A stretch of DNA of 64,000 bases, from positions 186,001 to 250,000 of the forward strand of contig MU867064.1 of the NCBI GenBank assembly GCA_033725935.1, read 5' to 3'. Shown here piece after piece: positions 11,961 through 25,100 of this stretch. Within the stretch, counting starts at the first letter, position 1, and every line of letters begins with the position of its first letter. Source of the DNA: Cladorrhinum sp. PSN259. Lineage: Eukaryota; Ascomycota; Sordariomycetes; Sordariales; Podosporaceae. The notes beneath the pieces are model-generated. The model worked only from the letters and a program-made list of their open reading frames with translations, was not told where the DNA came from and searched no databases. The translations under genes and the position numbers were made by a program.

Positions 11961-12919
11961 TGTGTATATGTGTGTGTCGATAAGAGCACGGAAGAAAATC
12001 GACTTGGTCTAAAGCAGCCGATGTTAGATTTGAAGTCGAAGGAGGGGTATTTGTAGGTATCCAAGATAATAAAAATTTGTCTCGGAGAATGGGCGAATGG
12101 TTACGGGCTTGCACGAACCTTCTGGCTTGGGTGGGGAGTTGCAGAGGCGACAATCGTCGGGTTGCAAAGAAGAGTGGCACCGGGGGAGATGATGTTGTTT
12201 TTGAAAGGCGGTTCTGGGGACCACAGCAGCCTTGAACGAAAAACTCGTTGGGCGGCGGGGTGATGAAAGCACGTGACCAGACTGACTGGTCCATGCGGCC
12301 ACCCAATTTTTTGGGAACTGGAAACCTTGAAGGTAGGGACCACTCACTGACGTGCATCCCCCACCCGCCCATCATATGCAGCTAGAAGCTCCTATCATCA
12401 TCAGTCAGGCAATCGCCGGCGGCTTTTGATGCCATTCACCATCGTCATTCTAGTTTTTAGGCACGTATCAAGGTCTTTATTCAACACTCTTAGTACGTTC
12501 CTGATAAACAAACTTGTTTATTATTTCTTTGCCTTTCTAATTAGATACTGGTCGGGTCAGATATCAGATTCACGGCAATGAGCACACATTCATTTCATGC
12601 CCACGTGTCACTCCATTTCCGATCTCCACCTTACTCTGACTCCTCGGGGGAGTTCAAACAAGGTTCATTGTACTGTGTATACAGCTTCCAGCCACATGCC
12701 AACAGATGCCTAGGCAGCAGTACCCTCACGTTTTCAACGTGCCTGATGTTCGGATTGTGAAGGCTAGGTAACTCCCAAGCTCGGACTTGGGCTTAGAAAC
12801 CGCTACTGCCCCATAGTGCCCCATTTTGGCACACATATCTAGAGCCCAACACCTGGTCCTCTTGTTTATTTTGGCGATGTTTTCCCATGCACCCCTGGAA
12901 CATATTTTATCAATCAACT
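11961..12919. other. Ran promoter/5' UTR and Nas2 3' region
   Basis: The part next to 11960 is the Ran leader and promoter; the distal part is the 3' UTR of the Nas2 gene. Both genes are on the minus strand. Open frames here are short and lack domain content. Confidence 0.6.
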
Positions 12920-13822
12920 TCATATTGGCAAAATATGACATCCAAGCAAGCCTCTGCCTCCCCAATCGCGGCGTGGCGTCAATGTCAACCGAAGCTCTTG
13001 GGTTTGCGTAGCGCCAGTGATCCGAGAGACCTTTACCAATATATTGTGCTGAAAACACCGTCAGCTTCGCCACTTGACGATGAAGTGGATGTGGCAGAAA
13101 TGAGGTTGAATATTGGGAACCACCTACCTCTACATTGCCCTGGACGCACTCGCCTACTCTCCTAAGGTTATCATGATTTTCGAGGTTGACATAGCCAAAG
13201 TTCCGGATCAGGTCCCCTGGCTGGAGACCGGCAGCAGCCGCAGGGCTATTCTCGACGACAGAGTTGACCTTAGAAAAGGGTTGATCGAGTGTTTCGGGTA
13301 CCGAGTCTCTCGGAATTGAGATGTCGGCATTTCCAGCTGCAGGCGCAGCGTTTCTTTCATCATCTCCATCCTCCAGACTGGCAAAGTGCTCATGCAAACG
13401 CTTCTCGACCATGGCCATCAAATCCTTCCAATCATTTCGAAGGTGGATAATGCGGGCTCTGGTGGTTCGAACTACAAGCGGTTAGTCTTTTCGCGACTTT
13501 TTGAATTGTCTGAGGCAGAGGTGTTTGTACTTTGCGCGACATCGATGTCGGCTCGAGGAAAGCCGTCACTAGTGAGGAGACTCGTGTTCATGTCAACACC
13601 GTGCTACAAATCCCTTCTGTTAGCCAAGCGCATACTATGAGCAGGTTGTGCGACCAGACAGCCACAGACCGATTCGAGCACGGCACCCAGAGCTCTCAAC
13701 TCGGCCTCGACGGCATCTTTCTTGCGCTGAAGCTCGGCGATAGAGAGCTTGGCTGCATTGCCGTTGACTACAGGGGCGGTTGTAGGTCCCGAGGGGATGG
13801 TGGGTGCGTGGAGGTTGCTCAT
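12920..13822 (-). CDS. nas2: 26S proteasome assembly chaperone Nas2/PSMD9 (PDZ protein)
   Basis: Exons on the minus strand are 13822-13670, 13603-13531, 13471-13128 and 13048-12920, giving 232 residues. The N-terminal half is a helical hairpin with the family signature around FPRADIDVAQIRTTRARI and a following LRNDWKDLM segment. The C-terminal half is a PDZ domain (GLQPGDLI loop), closing with LTPRRDWGGRGLLGCHILPI, the conserved end of Nas2/p27. The protein binds the C-terminus of the ATPase Rpt5 and holds a base precursor during proteasome assembly. The start was chosen at the ATG that opens MSNLHAPT; an in-frame upstream ATG at 13936 would only add an unconserved stretch. All four exons are needed to recover both conserved ends. 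Confidence 0.95.
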
Positions 13823-15305
13823 GTTGGTGGTGACGGCGACGGGCTTCCGAAATGGGTCTCCAGGTGCTGGTTCATCGGATGCGCATCTCAAATCGATCAA
13901 AAGCCCCGGAATTTTGGGGATGGAGGTTCCCGGCAATCAGTCTCCCACCAATGACGCGTTCGGCGGATCTTATTAATTCTCCTTCTGCGGCAGCAACCGC
14001 AGGAATGGAATGGGCGCATGGGTGGCAACCAGGGTGGGTGCACAGGGCAGGCACAAGGGAGCCAGATGGCGGGGTAGCACTCCAGCTGTTTCTCGGCCAC
14101 TGGAGCGAATGAGGGGCCTTTCTGGGAGCTTGTTGCAGGGTGCCCACGAAAGCGTCCCGTTCCGGCGGTACAGCAGGGATCTCAACCTCCCCGTTTCTTC
14201 TTCCAGGTTGTTTATATGTACACAACTCCCGTTTGGAAGGAATCTAATGCCGAATCCACATGGAACCTGGAACCTCCAGCTTCAATCTAGATGCGGCTTT
14301 GAGTTTCCTTCCAACTGTACAATTTGTCCGTATGTATACGCCTGTACACAATTCGTCAAGGGCGTAGGATACCATATAGTGCCGTTCCCGATCATACATC
14401 CGCGGATGTCTTACCTTGGCCGTTCTTCCCCGTTCGTTATCTCAAGCGGTTGCTTTAAAATGTTCTAGTCCCGAATTTCGCTAATTCCGGCTTCGGAAAC
14501 AGCTTTTTGTTGACAGACATGGGGGGGCGACAACAACCAGCCTGTGCAACCTGGAACCGGTGTTTCCACCTGCTGCTGCAATTTTTCTGGTCGCTGTGTT
14601 TTTGATGCTCGCAGCTCGCGTCGTCATGGACTCTCAATGCTGCCCAATCGTCGCCCAGAGTCCAATCGGACAGAGGCAGAGATGGCTGGCATTCGGCCGC
14701 GTCGGCGTCGTGGCAGTTCGGATGTCGATCCCATGATCCAATCAGGGATATCTATGCTTGCTGGATGCATCTGTGGATGCACGCAAAGCAATACCTGAGC
14801 AGGCAAGTGCTCGCTCGTCACCGATTGATCATGGCATCCATCGATGGCATGGCCGGGGCAGGGAAGACACACGCACACGGAGAAACTGGCGGCGGTAGTG
14901 CTTTCCAGCTATCACACAATGCCCCAATCCGGCGGCGAATGGAAAACATCCATCTTCTCTCCTTCCACTTAATTTCGTTTCCTACGGATACTTGAGTCTG
15001 CATGGTGCCTCAAAAACCCCGAGGCAAATCTTTCTCTGCACCTTCCAACTTCCCTGCTTCGCTCCTCTGCAGTGAGGTCTCACTCCATTGCGACCACCGC
15101 ATTGTTTTTTCTCTCTCCCCATATCGCTGTCGCTGGTCTCTTTTTTTCTTCTTCTTCTCCCTGTTCTCTACACTACACAATCATGTTTTGAATTGACCCT
15201 AGACACTTGCTTGCTTTGCTGTGTTGGCCAACCCAGCCAGCCGCGTCGTTGGAAGACAATTTTGGCATTTTGGTTTCTTGGAACTCCGAGGCGACCTTTG
15301 GCATA
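13823..15305. other. Divergent promoter region, Nas2 and RhoGEF
   Basis: Promoters of the two divergent neighbours share this stretch. A long pyrimidine-rich tract (about 15100-15180) precedes the RhoGEF start, as is common in fungal leaders. No gene is supported. Confidence 0.6.
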
Positions 15306-18290
15306 ATGTCACTCGTCGATACCCCTTCTGTATTGCTCTTCCCGGACCAACCGTCGATTACGCCTTACGACCATGACAAACCAAATGCTTTGGATAAGAT
15401 AAGCCTTACAGGTGGTGCCGTCGAGGTGCAGCAGGACTTAGAGAATAAAGAATACTTCCCTCCGAACGTCACTCACATCGACTTGGCCGAGCGTCAACCC
15501 GCCTCAGAACCCACCAAGTCGTTCCAAAGATGGATAAAATCCTTCCAGAAACGGTCAATGCGTCGTCAGGAGATGATGTGGAGTGATAGGGACTTAACCC
15601 CAGGGCTCTTCGACAGCGAGGGAAGAAGCTCCATGACATGGGAATCGGCTCATCACCGTCAGTCCTCGGACTCCTCATTCGGCTTTGTGACAGCTGTAAA
15701 AAGTGCCAGTATATCCTTGACCAGCGTCAGCGTTTTGACTCGTTCGAGGAGAAATACACTTCGATCTTCTCGTGGCCACTCGAGGACAGACCGCAGCAGC
15801 AGAGCCTCTGTCTCGGGCGCACGACTTTCTGAAGACAGTGTTTGCCCGGAGCGACAGATGATCTTGGATCCCGCTGTCATAGAGCGGTCCCTGCAGAGAC
15901 GCAGGATTTTGGAGGAGCTGATCACCACCGAGGAGAGCTATATTGGGGATGTACGCTTCTTGATGAACGTGAGTTTGTATTCTCTGCCATTTTCTCATCG
16001 CTTCTTTCTGATCTCTGATCCATTGCCAGGTGTACGTTACCATACTTGCCGCTTTGCCAACTTTGCCCCCTGGCTTGAGGGCGTCGATCAACCAGAATCT
16101 TACTGATATCGTTGAGCTTCACGAGGAGATGCTTGGCGAGTTGCACAGAGTTGTCCCGCACTCAGAGTACACGCAACTTGAAATTCCAGTACAGTTACCA
16201 CCGTCAACTCCGGGAATTCGTGGCCACCAAAGATGGAGAAGCCTAGATGCAGTTCCCGAAGACAAGGACGGGGTGTCTTGGCTACGAGATGTTCCTGGCA
16301 TGCTGTCCGAGCCTCAAACTGCAGCAGAAGTAGCAAAGATCTTCACCAAGAAGATGAACCGTTTCTTCATTTACGAAGAATACGGAGCAAAGTATGAGCT
16401 GATGATCAAGGACGTTGCTTCAGCTCATCGGACGATGCCTGGGTGGCAGTCATATCAAAAAGGGTTAGAGGTTCTTGCAGCATCCGTTGGTTCACTTGAC
16501 AGCCAAGGTGGCGATCACTCCAAGAAGAGTCTGACGATAGGGGACCTTCTCGTAAAGGTATGGTGCTTTCGATGGCCCGTAATCGTTTTTTATGTTAACA
16601 CGGACAGCCGATTCAACGCGTATGCAAGTATCCATTGCTCTTCTCGGAGCTACTCAAGTACACCCCTGTTGTTGACTGCCCCTACTCGCACATGGAGATC
16701 GAACACACGCTCATCAGACTTCGTGAAGCCACGGCCGAAATCAATCGGGCAACTGATGACTCTCGGGTAAGACTAGTGTTGGAGAAGACATGGATTCTGC
16801 AGGATCGGCTTGCGTTTCCCAACCAGGTAAGCACGTTAACGAATCTCACAATCCGGGTGGTTGCTCACCGATTGCAGCAACTTGATGCAACTACCAAGAA
16901 TCGTATTCGGTCTTTTGGCCATATCCAGCTCTGTGGTGCCCTCCACGTCTGTTGGCAGACCAAGGAAGGAGTGAATGGGCAGTACATGGTTGCGCTCCTT
17001 TACCGGGAATGGTTTTGCCTTGCGACGGCGAGTAGGGTCGACCAGGTCTACGCGATCCAGGCTTGCATTGCTTTGTCCAACATCAAGGTGGAGGAGGTTG
17101 ATAACGGTCGAGGTATGAAGGCCAATGGAAAGCCGCCCGTCACTTTTCGGGGCGTGGGTTGCTAACGGCACACTACAGGGCTCCAGTGTCACACTGCGCC
17201 GTATTCCTGGAAGATTGTGTTTTTGTGCGACCACCAGCTCTACGAACTGATACTCACCGCTTGCACCCCCAAGGAGGAACTGGAATGGCGAACGTGGCTC
17301 AAGAGTCAAACTACCAATATCGCGGATCAAGATCATATGCAACCTGCCACTTTTAGTTCTCTTTCACTCAACATCAGAACGCTGGGGACTGTTTTTAGAA
17401 AGCCAGGAACCATTGCAAGGAAGATATCGATACATCGAGCCACGACAGTTGGACCTAAATCACCATTGTGCCAGGTGATACTGAAGAATACCTGCGTCAT
17501 TAAAGACGCACCAACGCCGAGTTTTGGGTCACAAATCAACCGGTCGCAGTCTCTTCTCACAACAAATGCCCGTGTTCCTGTCTTGGCACCTTCTCGTGGC
17601 GAGCGAGCAAGACTAGAGGCTCTCCTCTCAGATGTCTGGACTCGGGACATCTTGCCATTCCCTGGGATAACAGCCCGATCGAGGAGCGAGCATCTTGTTC
17701 GATCATCAGCATCATCGGTAATGCGAAAACTAAGCGTCGTGAGCATCGCGAGTAGTTTTACGAAGCGCTCGGCGAGTCTGGCGAGATTGCAGCAAAAGGG
17801 TACCGCGGAAGACGAAGTAATCCGAGGGAAAGAAGATGCCCAGATCACGCCAACGGTCCGTGAGCAGTCTGAAGAGGCTTCGGTTTCCCTCCTATCAGTG
17901 ATCCCGGATGAGGGAGACCGACGCAGCCTCTCGATGTGCAATTCGAGCCACGAGTTGGGGTCAGCGGTAACACCGCGTGATACGATCACGGGCACAGCAA
18001 CGCACACAACAGGATCTAACAGAGAGGGATCATCACGACCACGCACCCCGGTCATGGCACTTCAAGCGTCAGGAAATAACTCTCGGCGGCCGAGTTTGCA
18101 GAAGTCTAACGTTAGTGACGCATCATCTGTTCGAGAGCTTGAAAAGGAGAACCGGTATTCTCCGCCGACAGGCTCGGGTCGGGCGTCGACTCACTCCCAC
18201 GCCTCACACAAGCTCTTGACCAGGCGGGTTTGGGTCGGGGCTTTGCACCGGGAGGCTGTGGTTCAGAGTATTCGCAGCCTTTTTCGGTGA
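15306..18290 (+). CDS. Rho guanine nucleotide exchange factor (DH plus PH-like domain)
   Basis: Exons are 15306-15968, 16030-16557, 16608-16826, 16878-17112 and 17179-18290, giving 918 residues. A Ser/Arg-rich disordered N-terminus precedes a Dbl-homology domain starting at RRILEELITTEESYIGDV (about residues 199-216). The diagnostic DH helix PIQRVCKYPLLF begins at residue 398, directly at the start of exon 3. A PH-like domain follows (about 475-600). The rest is a long, Ser-rich disordered tail. By family, the protein loads GTP on a Rho/Cdc42-type GTPase to control polarity and the cytoskeleton; which GTPase is not evident. The ATG at 15306 is the first in the frame. I cannot assign it to a named yeast GEF. 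Confidence 0.93.
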
Positions 18291-19315
18291 GGACTTAAAC
18301 AGGATGGATTATGGGGTCGTAAAGAACGGTGGAAAATTTTGATGAGTTCATCAGTTGTTTGAAAAGTATTTGATACCCCTTTCTATCATTGTCACCAGCC
18401 TGGGGAAGCTGGTTGCTTTTAAGCTATCGCGTCCTATAATTGGGCAAGGGTGGTTATTCACATTGTACATATCTCTCGATGGGAGCCAAAATGGAATTAT
18501 TCGTCTCAGCGTGGAGACACAGCTTTTGATGAAACCATCAGCTGATATCGAGTCCTCGGAATGTTCCATTTAAAAGGGTGCAACTTGGTGGTAGGTGGAT
18601 CGGGTGGTGACGTAACTAACCAACAGATGGAAGGTCCCGGCTGCAGGGACACACACTGGGTCGGAGGGTCCGTCCGGACGACGGGCATTGCTTTTACTAT
18701 GATAGGTCAATGAGGTCTGTGGTGTGGCATGGAACTTTAAATGGATGGCTGCCTGAATCAATTCCAGAAACGCTGACGCCTGCGAGGTTCGAAATTGCTC
18801 CTTCATTGAGTTCTGATGACCTTATAAGTGTTTCTCTATTACGAGTAGAAATATTGAATTCACGTAACTCCTTGCTCCTAAAGTTCACTCCAATCACACG
18901 TGATCGCTTCGGAATTGGATAACACCATTTCAAGAAGCACCCGTTGGATTCCCACAGCCCCAGTGGAGAGCGGGGAAGTAAACTGTGGATCTGGTTCCCG
19001 ATTAGGAAGTGAGTGCATCGTCACTTATGACGTAATTGCATTTTGTTTGTCTTCCATTGGAAGTCAAGTACAAATTGCAGTCGAAACCTGCCAGAATTCA
19101 AGATCAGATCTTAATCCACAATCAAAACGACGGTGGGTCTTCAGGCTTTGCTTTCTCTGGATGAGTATATTTAACTGACAGAGATCTTCCTTTTCCAGAC
19201 TTTTCCAACTTCCAAACACCAACAACAATCAACCAAGGAAACAATATCCACGACTCTTACTTACTCTCAACACGTACACACAGTTTCATTAAAACTACCA
19301 AGCACTCGATTCACA
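18291..19315. other. Intergenic, RhoGEF 3' UTR and Rtc3-like promoter
   Basis: No domain-bearing frame is visible. The last 150 bases before 19316 are C/A-rich, like a fungal 5' leader. Confidence 0.6.
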
Positions 19316-20010
19316 ATGGCTCGCGGAGACGTCACCCAAACCAAGCTCCACTACAAGGGCGCCAACGAGGACTTCATCGTCATGGTCGATAGCGTTGAGG
19401 ATTACCAGAAGTGGCGGACCGACAAGTCCGTACCGCTCGCTCAGGTCGTATCGTCATTCAAGGTCTTCACCACTCACGGGTAAGTTGATTTCGCGGGTGA
19501 TCTAATCGACCTAAAAGCCTGACACACGAGACAGGAAAGGCGCGCAGGGCCTCTTCGAGGGAGCATCGAAGGCGATGCTGGAGAACGAATTCGGTACTTC
19601 AGAGGATGATGAGGTTGTGCAGCAAATTCTGGAGAAGGGCACATTGCAGGAGTTTGAGGTATGTCCTGATTTTTTTGATTTTTTCGATCCTTTCCCCCGC
19701 GGCCACCACATAAGGCACCCCGCTCCTGAGTCGAATGCTGCGCCGCTCCTCCCACGCGACACAAAGCGGCGTCGGGTAACATGGCGGCTCGCGAAACCCG
19801 GCGGTTTCGCGCCGCTCATGTAGTGGTTTCCACGGATGAAGGCTGTGGGCGGCCGTTGTGTGGCGACCATTATGGCGACCACTTTGACTAAAGGCGGCCT
19901 CACTGTCGTGTTTCGTTGATCCTGGGTAACAGGAAGCTGACATTACGTTTGAACAGTTCTCAGAGCGCCAGGGCAACCGGAACCTGTCCAACGGCAGCAG
20001 AGGAATGTAA
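19316..20010 (+). CDS. rtc3: SBDS N-terminal domain protein, Rtc3-like
   Basis: Exons are 19316-19479, 19535-19658 and 19957-20010, giving 113 residues, close to yeast Rtc3 (about 111). The protein is essentially one SBDS N-terminal (FYSH) domain: KLHYKGANEDFIVMVDS, then YQKWRTDKSVPLAQVVSSF, then GLFEGASKAMLENEFGT. In yeast the homologue is linked to RNA metabolism and stress. The third exon is uncertain: an acceptor at 19932 would also keep the frame and add eight residues. I prefer 19956 because a CTGAC branch site lies about 18 bases before it and the result (EFEFSERQGN) fits homologues as I recall them. Intron 2 is about 300 bases, much longer than usual here. Confidence 0.88.
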
Positions 20011-21624
20011 AGGCCTTTATAGACAGGAGGCCTTCTGCACGGACGAAAGTCATGGCTGGGGATCTTAGCATGGGAGGACCGGTTGAGCCATGAATTGGTA
20101 TGAATGGGGGGAGGTATACCAGGGTTCCCAATCAAAGTAGCCAGAATATGATGACATGACCAACAAAACTGCAGTCGTCCGTTAAGCTTGCTTCATGACG
20201 ATGAAATATTTCGGCCATGGACCTTTTTGTTAGAAGATGGTGTTATCCAACACCTCGGCGCTTGTGACAACACGTGATATGCAGCTGAAATGGGGAACGA
20301 TTGTTTTCATGGCCCGCTCGTGTCACCGTTCTGTGATTGGAGGCATTCTTTGGTGAGTTTTAGATCCCAAATATTCCTTCTTGTATGTGCATCTGCAACG
20401 CTGACTCGTCCGTTTGCCAGTTTCGTCACCTGCATCAGGAGCCGCCCAATGCAATGAGGGTAATTTTTCTGCAAACTCGAAGTTGTCCGGTTCCAGATTA
20501 TTGATTCCTTCAGTATACCAGTGTTGACTATCGTGTGCTATTTATAACCTTGTTCTTTTTTTCGACTCAGAGGAGGCTTTCGGCGGTTAGTGAGGTCTCG
20601 GGGGTTTGTCCCAACACCTGGATCATGAGGAACAATGTATCTACTGTACTTGTGTTGCGTTTGAGGTTGTCCTAAAATTTCCCAAAAAAAATAATTAATT
20701 TTTGATCTAATAAATTGTGTAATGAAATGAGTTATCTAGATAGGTAGGTAGAACCAAGACCCCATGCAGAAAAGAGAGTAAACTAACGGTAAAAGGCAAG
20801 ATTTTACACACAAAGTGCTTTAAAAAAGATTTTGGAATGCCAAAAAAATTTCATTCCTTATAGTCTAAGTGATTGAAGCTTGGTTGAAAAAAAAAAAAAA
20901 TGAACGAAGCTTTTTTTTCCCCCTCACTTTTGTTCATTCCCAAAACCAGAAGCTGCTTGTTTATTGGGTTGTTGCTATCTCTTCCAGTCCTTTGGAGTTC
21001 TCCTTTTCCATCCTTCGACTTCCCCCTTTCAAAAGAAAAGAACACACATGCACAAAACAAACGCTATGCTTTGCTTGCTCCCATTGACTTCCATTGCTAC
21101 CTTACTCCTCACCCCTTCTTGCCCCTTCCAATGCTAAAAATAAAATAAAATAAAATAAAAGTCATCATAACAGGAAATGAAATACAAAAATCAATACAGA
21201 AAAAGTAAGAGAGTGTGGGGAAAAAAAGAATATAGAAATTCTTGACCGTTCTCTTATCAAAGAATATGTGGTATCATATGTACGTTGGGTTTCTTTTGTT
21301 TCTCTCTTCGTCTCCGCCTCTCAGTCATTCCTTCCCCTTCGTCGACTTCCTCCCAACCGTCTGCCTGGAAATCCAACTTCCTTCAAACATCGTATTCCTT
21401 TGATGGAAGTGCGTCGCTTCGACTTGGAAAGGTGCAAGGATCCAGGCACTGTTTTTATCACAGAAATGGCGTGAAAGGTTGAGAGGGCAGAAAGAGACTC
21501 GAGTTTTGGCGAAGCGATGGTCAGTATACACAAAAACCACTGGATTCGTATAGACAGGATAGTAAATATGCGGCATGTAGTGTCGTCGAAAGTGTCATTG
21601 CATTGTGTGGCTGATGGTTTAAAC
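20011..21624. other. AT-rich intergenic DNA, convergent 3' ends
   Basis: Contains the 3' UTRs of the Rtc3-like gene and of the minus-strand membrane-protein gene. It includes A14 (about 20886-20899), T8 and a pentanucleotide TAAAA run. No gene is supported. Confidence 0.6.
21135..21160. repeat. (TAAAA)n pentanucleotide repeat
   Basis: Four exact TAAAA units follow a CTAAAAA start, in AT-rich intergenic sequence. Confidence 0.9.
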
Positions 21625-22187
21625 CTAAGCTCGGGATCCTCCTCGCCCGCCCCTTTGTGGTAGAGTCCATGGCTTGGCACAAATGATCTGCGTTGGATGT
21701 TAGAATGCTTGGATGATTTAAAAGATGGATGAGTGGTAGCACATACCTCTCCTTCACTGTAGGCCCAAAAGTAGACTCCTAATCCGATGACTTGATAGAT
21801 GGCGGCATTGGCTCCTTGGTATAGCAGGGCGGCGGAGAGTGCTGTTAGTGGGAGGAAGGCCAGACGGGCCTCGAGACTGCGGTGGATGCTGGAGCCGGCG
21901 ATGAAGCTGAGTGGCCACTCCAAGGCGAGTAGAGTGATACCGAAGACCAGGTTGATAGTCTGGAGTACTGGTATCGGCTTTACAGCAGGATCAAGCGTCT
22001 TGGTCATGAAGTCCCATAATACCTTGGGCCAGAAGTACCCTTGCACCGCAGCAGCGATCTGGTCTGTAAGTAAAAATTGCGTCAGTATCAGAGCACCCTT
22101 ACTCGCTTTGTTTACTGTTTATCACTCACAGGTTGCCGAAGCCAGGATGATGAGCCGGGCCCAGTGGTTCTTGATAAGTCTTCCCAT
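21625..22187 (-). CDS. Small four-helix membrane protein (DUF7727-like)
   Basis: Exons on the minus strand are 22187-22130, 22063-21747 and 21687-21625, giving 145 residues. The start MGRLIKNHWARLI and the segments YQIAAAVQGYFWPKVLWD and PVLQTINLVFG are well ordered. Four hydrophobic stretches (about residues 10-30, 53-70, 75-95 and 98-118) predict a four-pass membrane protein. The tail after YSEGE is short and basic. The pattern matches a conserved fungal family I recall as DUF7727; the family number is from memory. Function is unknown. Without splicing only the middle exon is visible. Confidence 0.85.
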
Positions 22188-25100
22188 GTTTGCGGCGTCT
22201 GATTAAAGGTCGAAGTCCCAAATAATTCCTAATGCTCTTGCCGTTTCCAAAATTACGAATGCTGATTTTCCTTCTGTCCAAGAAAATCGAATTATACCAG
22301 ACGTGTCGACAGGGCGGTCCGGCGCAAGTAAAAATTCCCAAATCCCGAGTACTAAACAATAATAACAGACACAAAGCTTTGCGGAAAAAAAGTCGAAGGA
22401 AAGGAAGGGCGAGGTTCCGGACCTGCTAGTTGGCGAAAGGGAAGAGGCGAAAAAAAAGTGTCGATATGAAAGAAGGCGATCGACCAGCGGTTGCTCAGAA
22501 AGAATGGAATGGGGAAGGAAAAGGCGAGGGGATCCCAAGAAAGCCACGGCCAGCGGGGCTCTCGTGGACTAATATTGGGACCGACTCCCTGGGAGAGCGG
22601 TGGATGCGGCGATTGGGTTCGGAAAGGGGCGTGTCTCGTGTGCCTGGCAATTCCAAGATCATCGACTTTCGGATGGTGGACTAAGCGGCCATGGGTGTGC
22701 CGGAGATGTGCGGGGGGTATACGAGGGCGGTCTCAGATCAGATGAAGCTTCTCGTGGGTGATGCTGGCATTGACATCGGCTGGAGATCAGACAGAATGTC
22801 ACTGCTGAGATTTCCCAAGGGGTTAAGGTCTGATGCGAAGGGGGTGTTTGGGGGTATCTAGTGTATGTATACGGAGTAGGACAGAGTAGGAACGGGTGCT
22901 TGATCGACACACATCCGGGACCATGCGAGTTTAAGAAGCGACAGGGTCGCCTTAGACCAAGCCAGGGGAGAAGGTGGGGAGAGATCTTGGCGAAGCGACG
23001 AAGTGACCCCAAGGTGAGATCACTGACAAAAGTCACTGTTTCTGCAGGGGAAAAAAAGTGGAAGGAGAACAAAAGTTTGGAAACGTAGAAAAAGGTGTCT
23101 CATGGCCCTTCGTCAGCCACGGCCAAGACCACGCTGCGTGTCTCTGCACAAGCAATTGAGAGCCAGTCTCTATTTCGGACAAGAGCATCTCGTGGCTGGT
23201 GGCGGGCAGCAGGTCGGGCGGTTCGTGAAGCAAGCGCAAAAGATGCCAGGGGTCCCCGCCTCCCACCTCAAAATGGGACCCGATCTTGAAAGGCCTCGGA
23301 TGGATGAATGAGAGAAGGAAGGCGGCAGCTCGCGGGTTGATGCCGCAACTGTGCAGCTCGCCCCGGGCTTGGTGGTCTGGCCACGAACGACCACTGGGGT
23401 TCGTGGTGCCTCGCCAACCCATCCTAGGTTGAGGTCATTCCCGATTTCCATCCGGATGATTTCAAGAGATAGTCAATTCTAGTCAAAGCAAATGAGGCGA
23501 TTTCCCTGGGGCACCATTGAAATGGCAACGTGATTTGATCGATAGTTGATGAGTGGGAGCGTGAAATGCGAGGAAGAACTGGATGCCCAGTCCGGTCTGG
23601 GGTGATTGGACGTGCCGAGGGCGGCTACAAGAGAAGACGGGCCAATAAGAAGCAGCCCGCTTGGTGTCTTGTATCTCAGACAAGGGTCCCATGCGGTCTC
23701 GGCGGATGCCCCGCCTTTTCCAGGGACAGGTACCGATCTTGTAACTCGCCAGCGCTTCACCACAGCCAAGTGACTTTTCACGAAAAAAAACAGAAAATGC
23801 CCGAACAGGCCGTGACCGATCCGCAGAAGGAATCTTGAAGAAAAATAAAAATAAACCGACCCCGAACCTACCTGCCCCGGAAAGAATATCAATCAATTCT
23901 TCCCAAAACCCATCTCTCTCGAATATGGGATTTTGATTCCAAAGGCAAGAGACATAGTTTCTGACAGTCTCACCTCCATGCTCTCCGTCATGTCAAGATT
24001 CTGAGACCAGGTCCCGCACATCTGGAGGGCTGCTGAGGCACAAGTTGTTTGAGAGGACTGGGAATCAGACCCAGCCAAGCCCAGGGGCAGGGGTAATCGA
24101 GCTGCTACCCACATGTGGTCTGTGCCCTCTGTTCAATGTGTCTGCATACTAAACTTTCTTGAGTGGACTCTTTTGGCCCCCGCCTCTTCAGAACCGAACC
24201 GTTCGATTCAAAGGCTGGGAATTCAAGATACGCTATTGACTTCCCGCTGTCGTCGGGCGGCGCAAGCCCGATCCTATCCAGCTGTCAATTTATTTCTGAG
24301 ACACAAGACAAAGGCCTCACTGGCAAGCTCCTCGCGTTCGCAAATGCCCTCGGCTAGTGGTACCCAGCAGTTGCTTGATATCCACAGGTGATGGCTTTTG
24401 GACTTCCGCGTCACTATCACAGCCAGGGTGACGACGACTCAACACATCTACCACCGTCTCGGACCGTCAACCTGACCATCACGACGGCAATAATAATCAA
24501 TCCTCCGCTTTATCAGCTGTAATTTCATCAATAATTTACTGGACAACTCCAGCCTCTTGCATATGCGAATCGAGATTTTGTCGCCCTGGTCGTGGCATGT
24601 AACAGCGGTTGCGAGCGGTTGTGCTGGTTCGTCCATTGGATCATCCTGTGAGGTTGCCCCACAAGGAACATGACCATTCCGAACCAATCACAGCGCGTAA
24701 ACTCATCGAGCCCCATTGAGGTTCCAGGTTATCGGGGGTTGAACAACTTTCCTTTTCCACGCAAATGTTTGCCAGCCCAATGAAACCCATCGGCATGGTC
24801 TGCCATGCGTGAGATGTTGTGCTGCTGCACTTGTGTATGTACACTACTACATTAGGTGCGTGATATCATCACATTACCTATTTTTATAATTGGTACTTTA
24901 AACCACTCCACTCTTCCTTCTCAATGGGGCTCACCTGCCAACGTCTGAGGGCATATATCATTCGAGTTCAAGGTAATCATGTGTGATGCCAATGTTCCAT
25001 GTCATCCGAGAGGATTTCGGCACAAAATGTGATTCGCCAAGATGATGCCAACAAGCAATTGGACTCGGGAGGATATCACCAAGTTAAACCAAGGGCCAGA

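Noticed and set aside
15207..15305. N-terminal extension of the RhoGEF frame
   Set aside because: The extension begins with TTG, not ATG; 15306 is the first ATG in the frame.
22659..23896. Several 100-140 residue frames on the minus strand
   Set aside because: They overlap each other in different frames, have no conserved block, and no splice sites join them.
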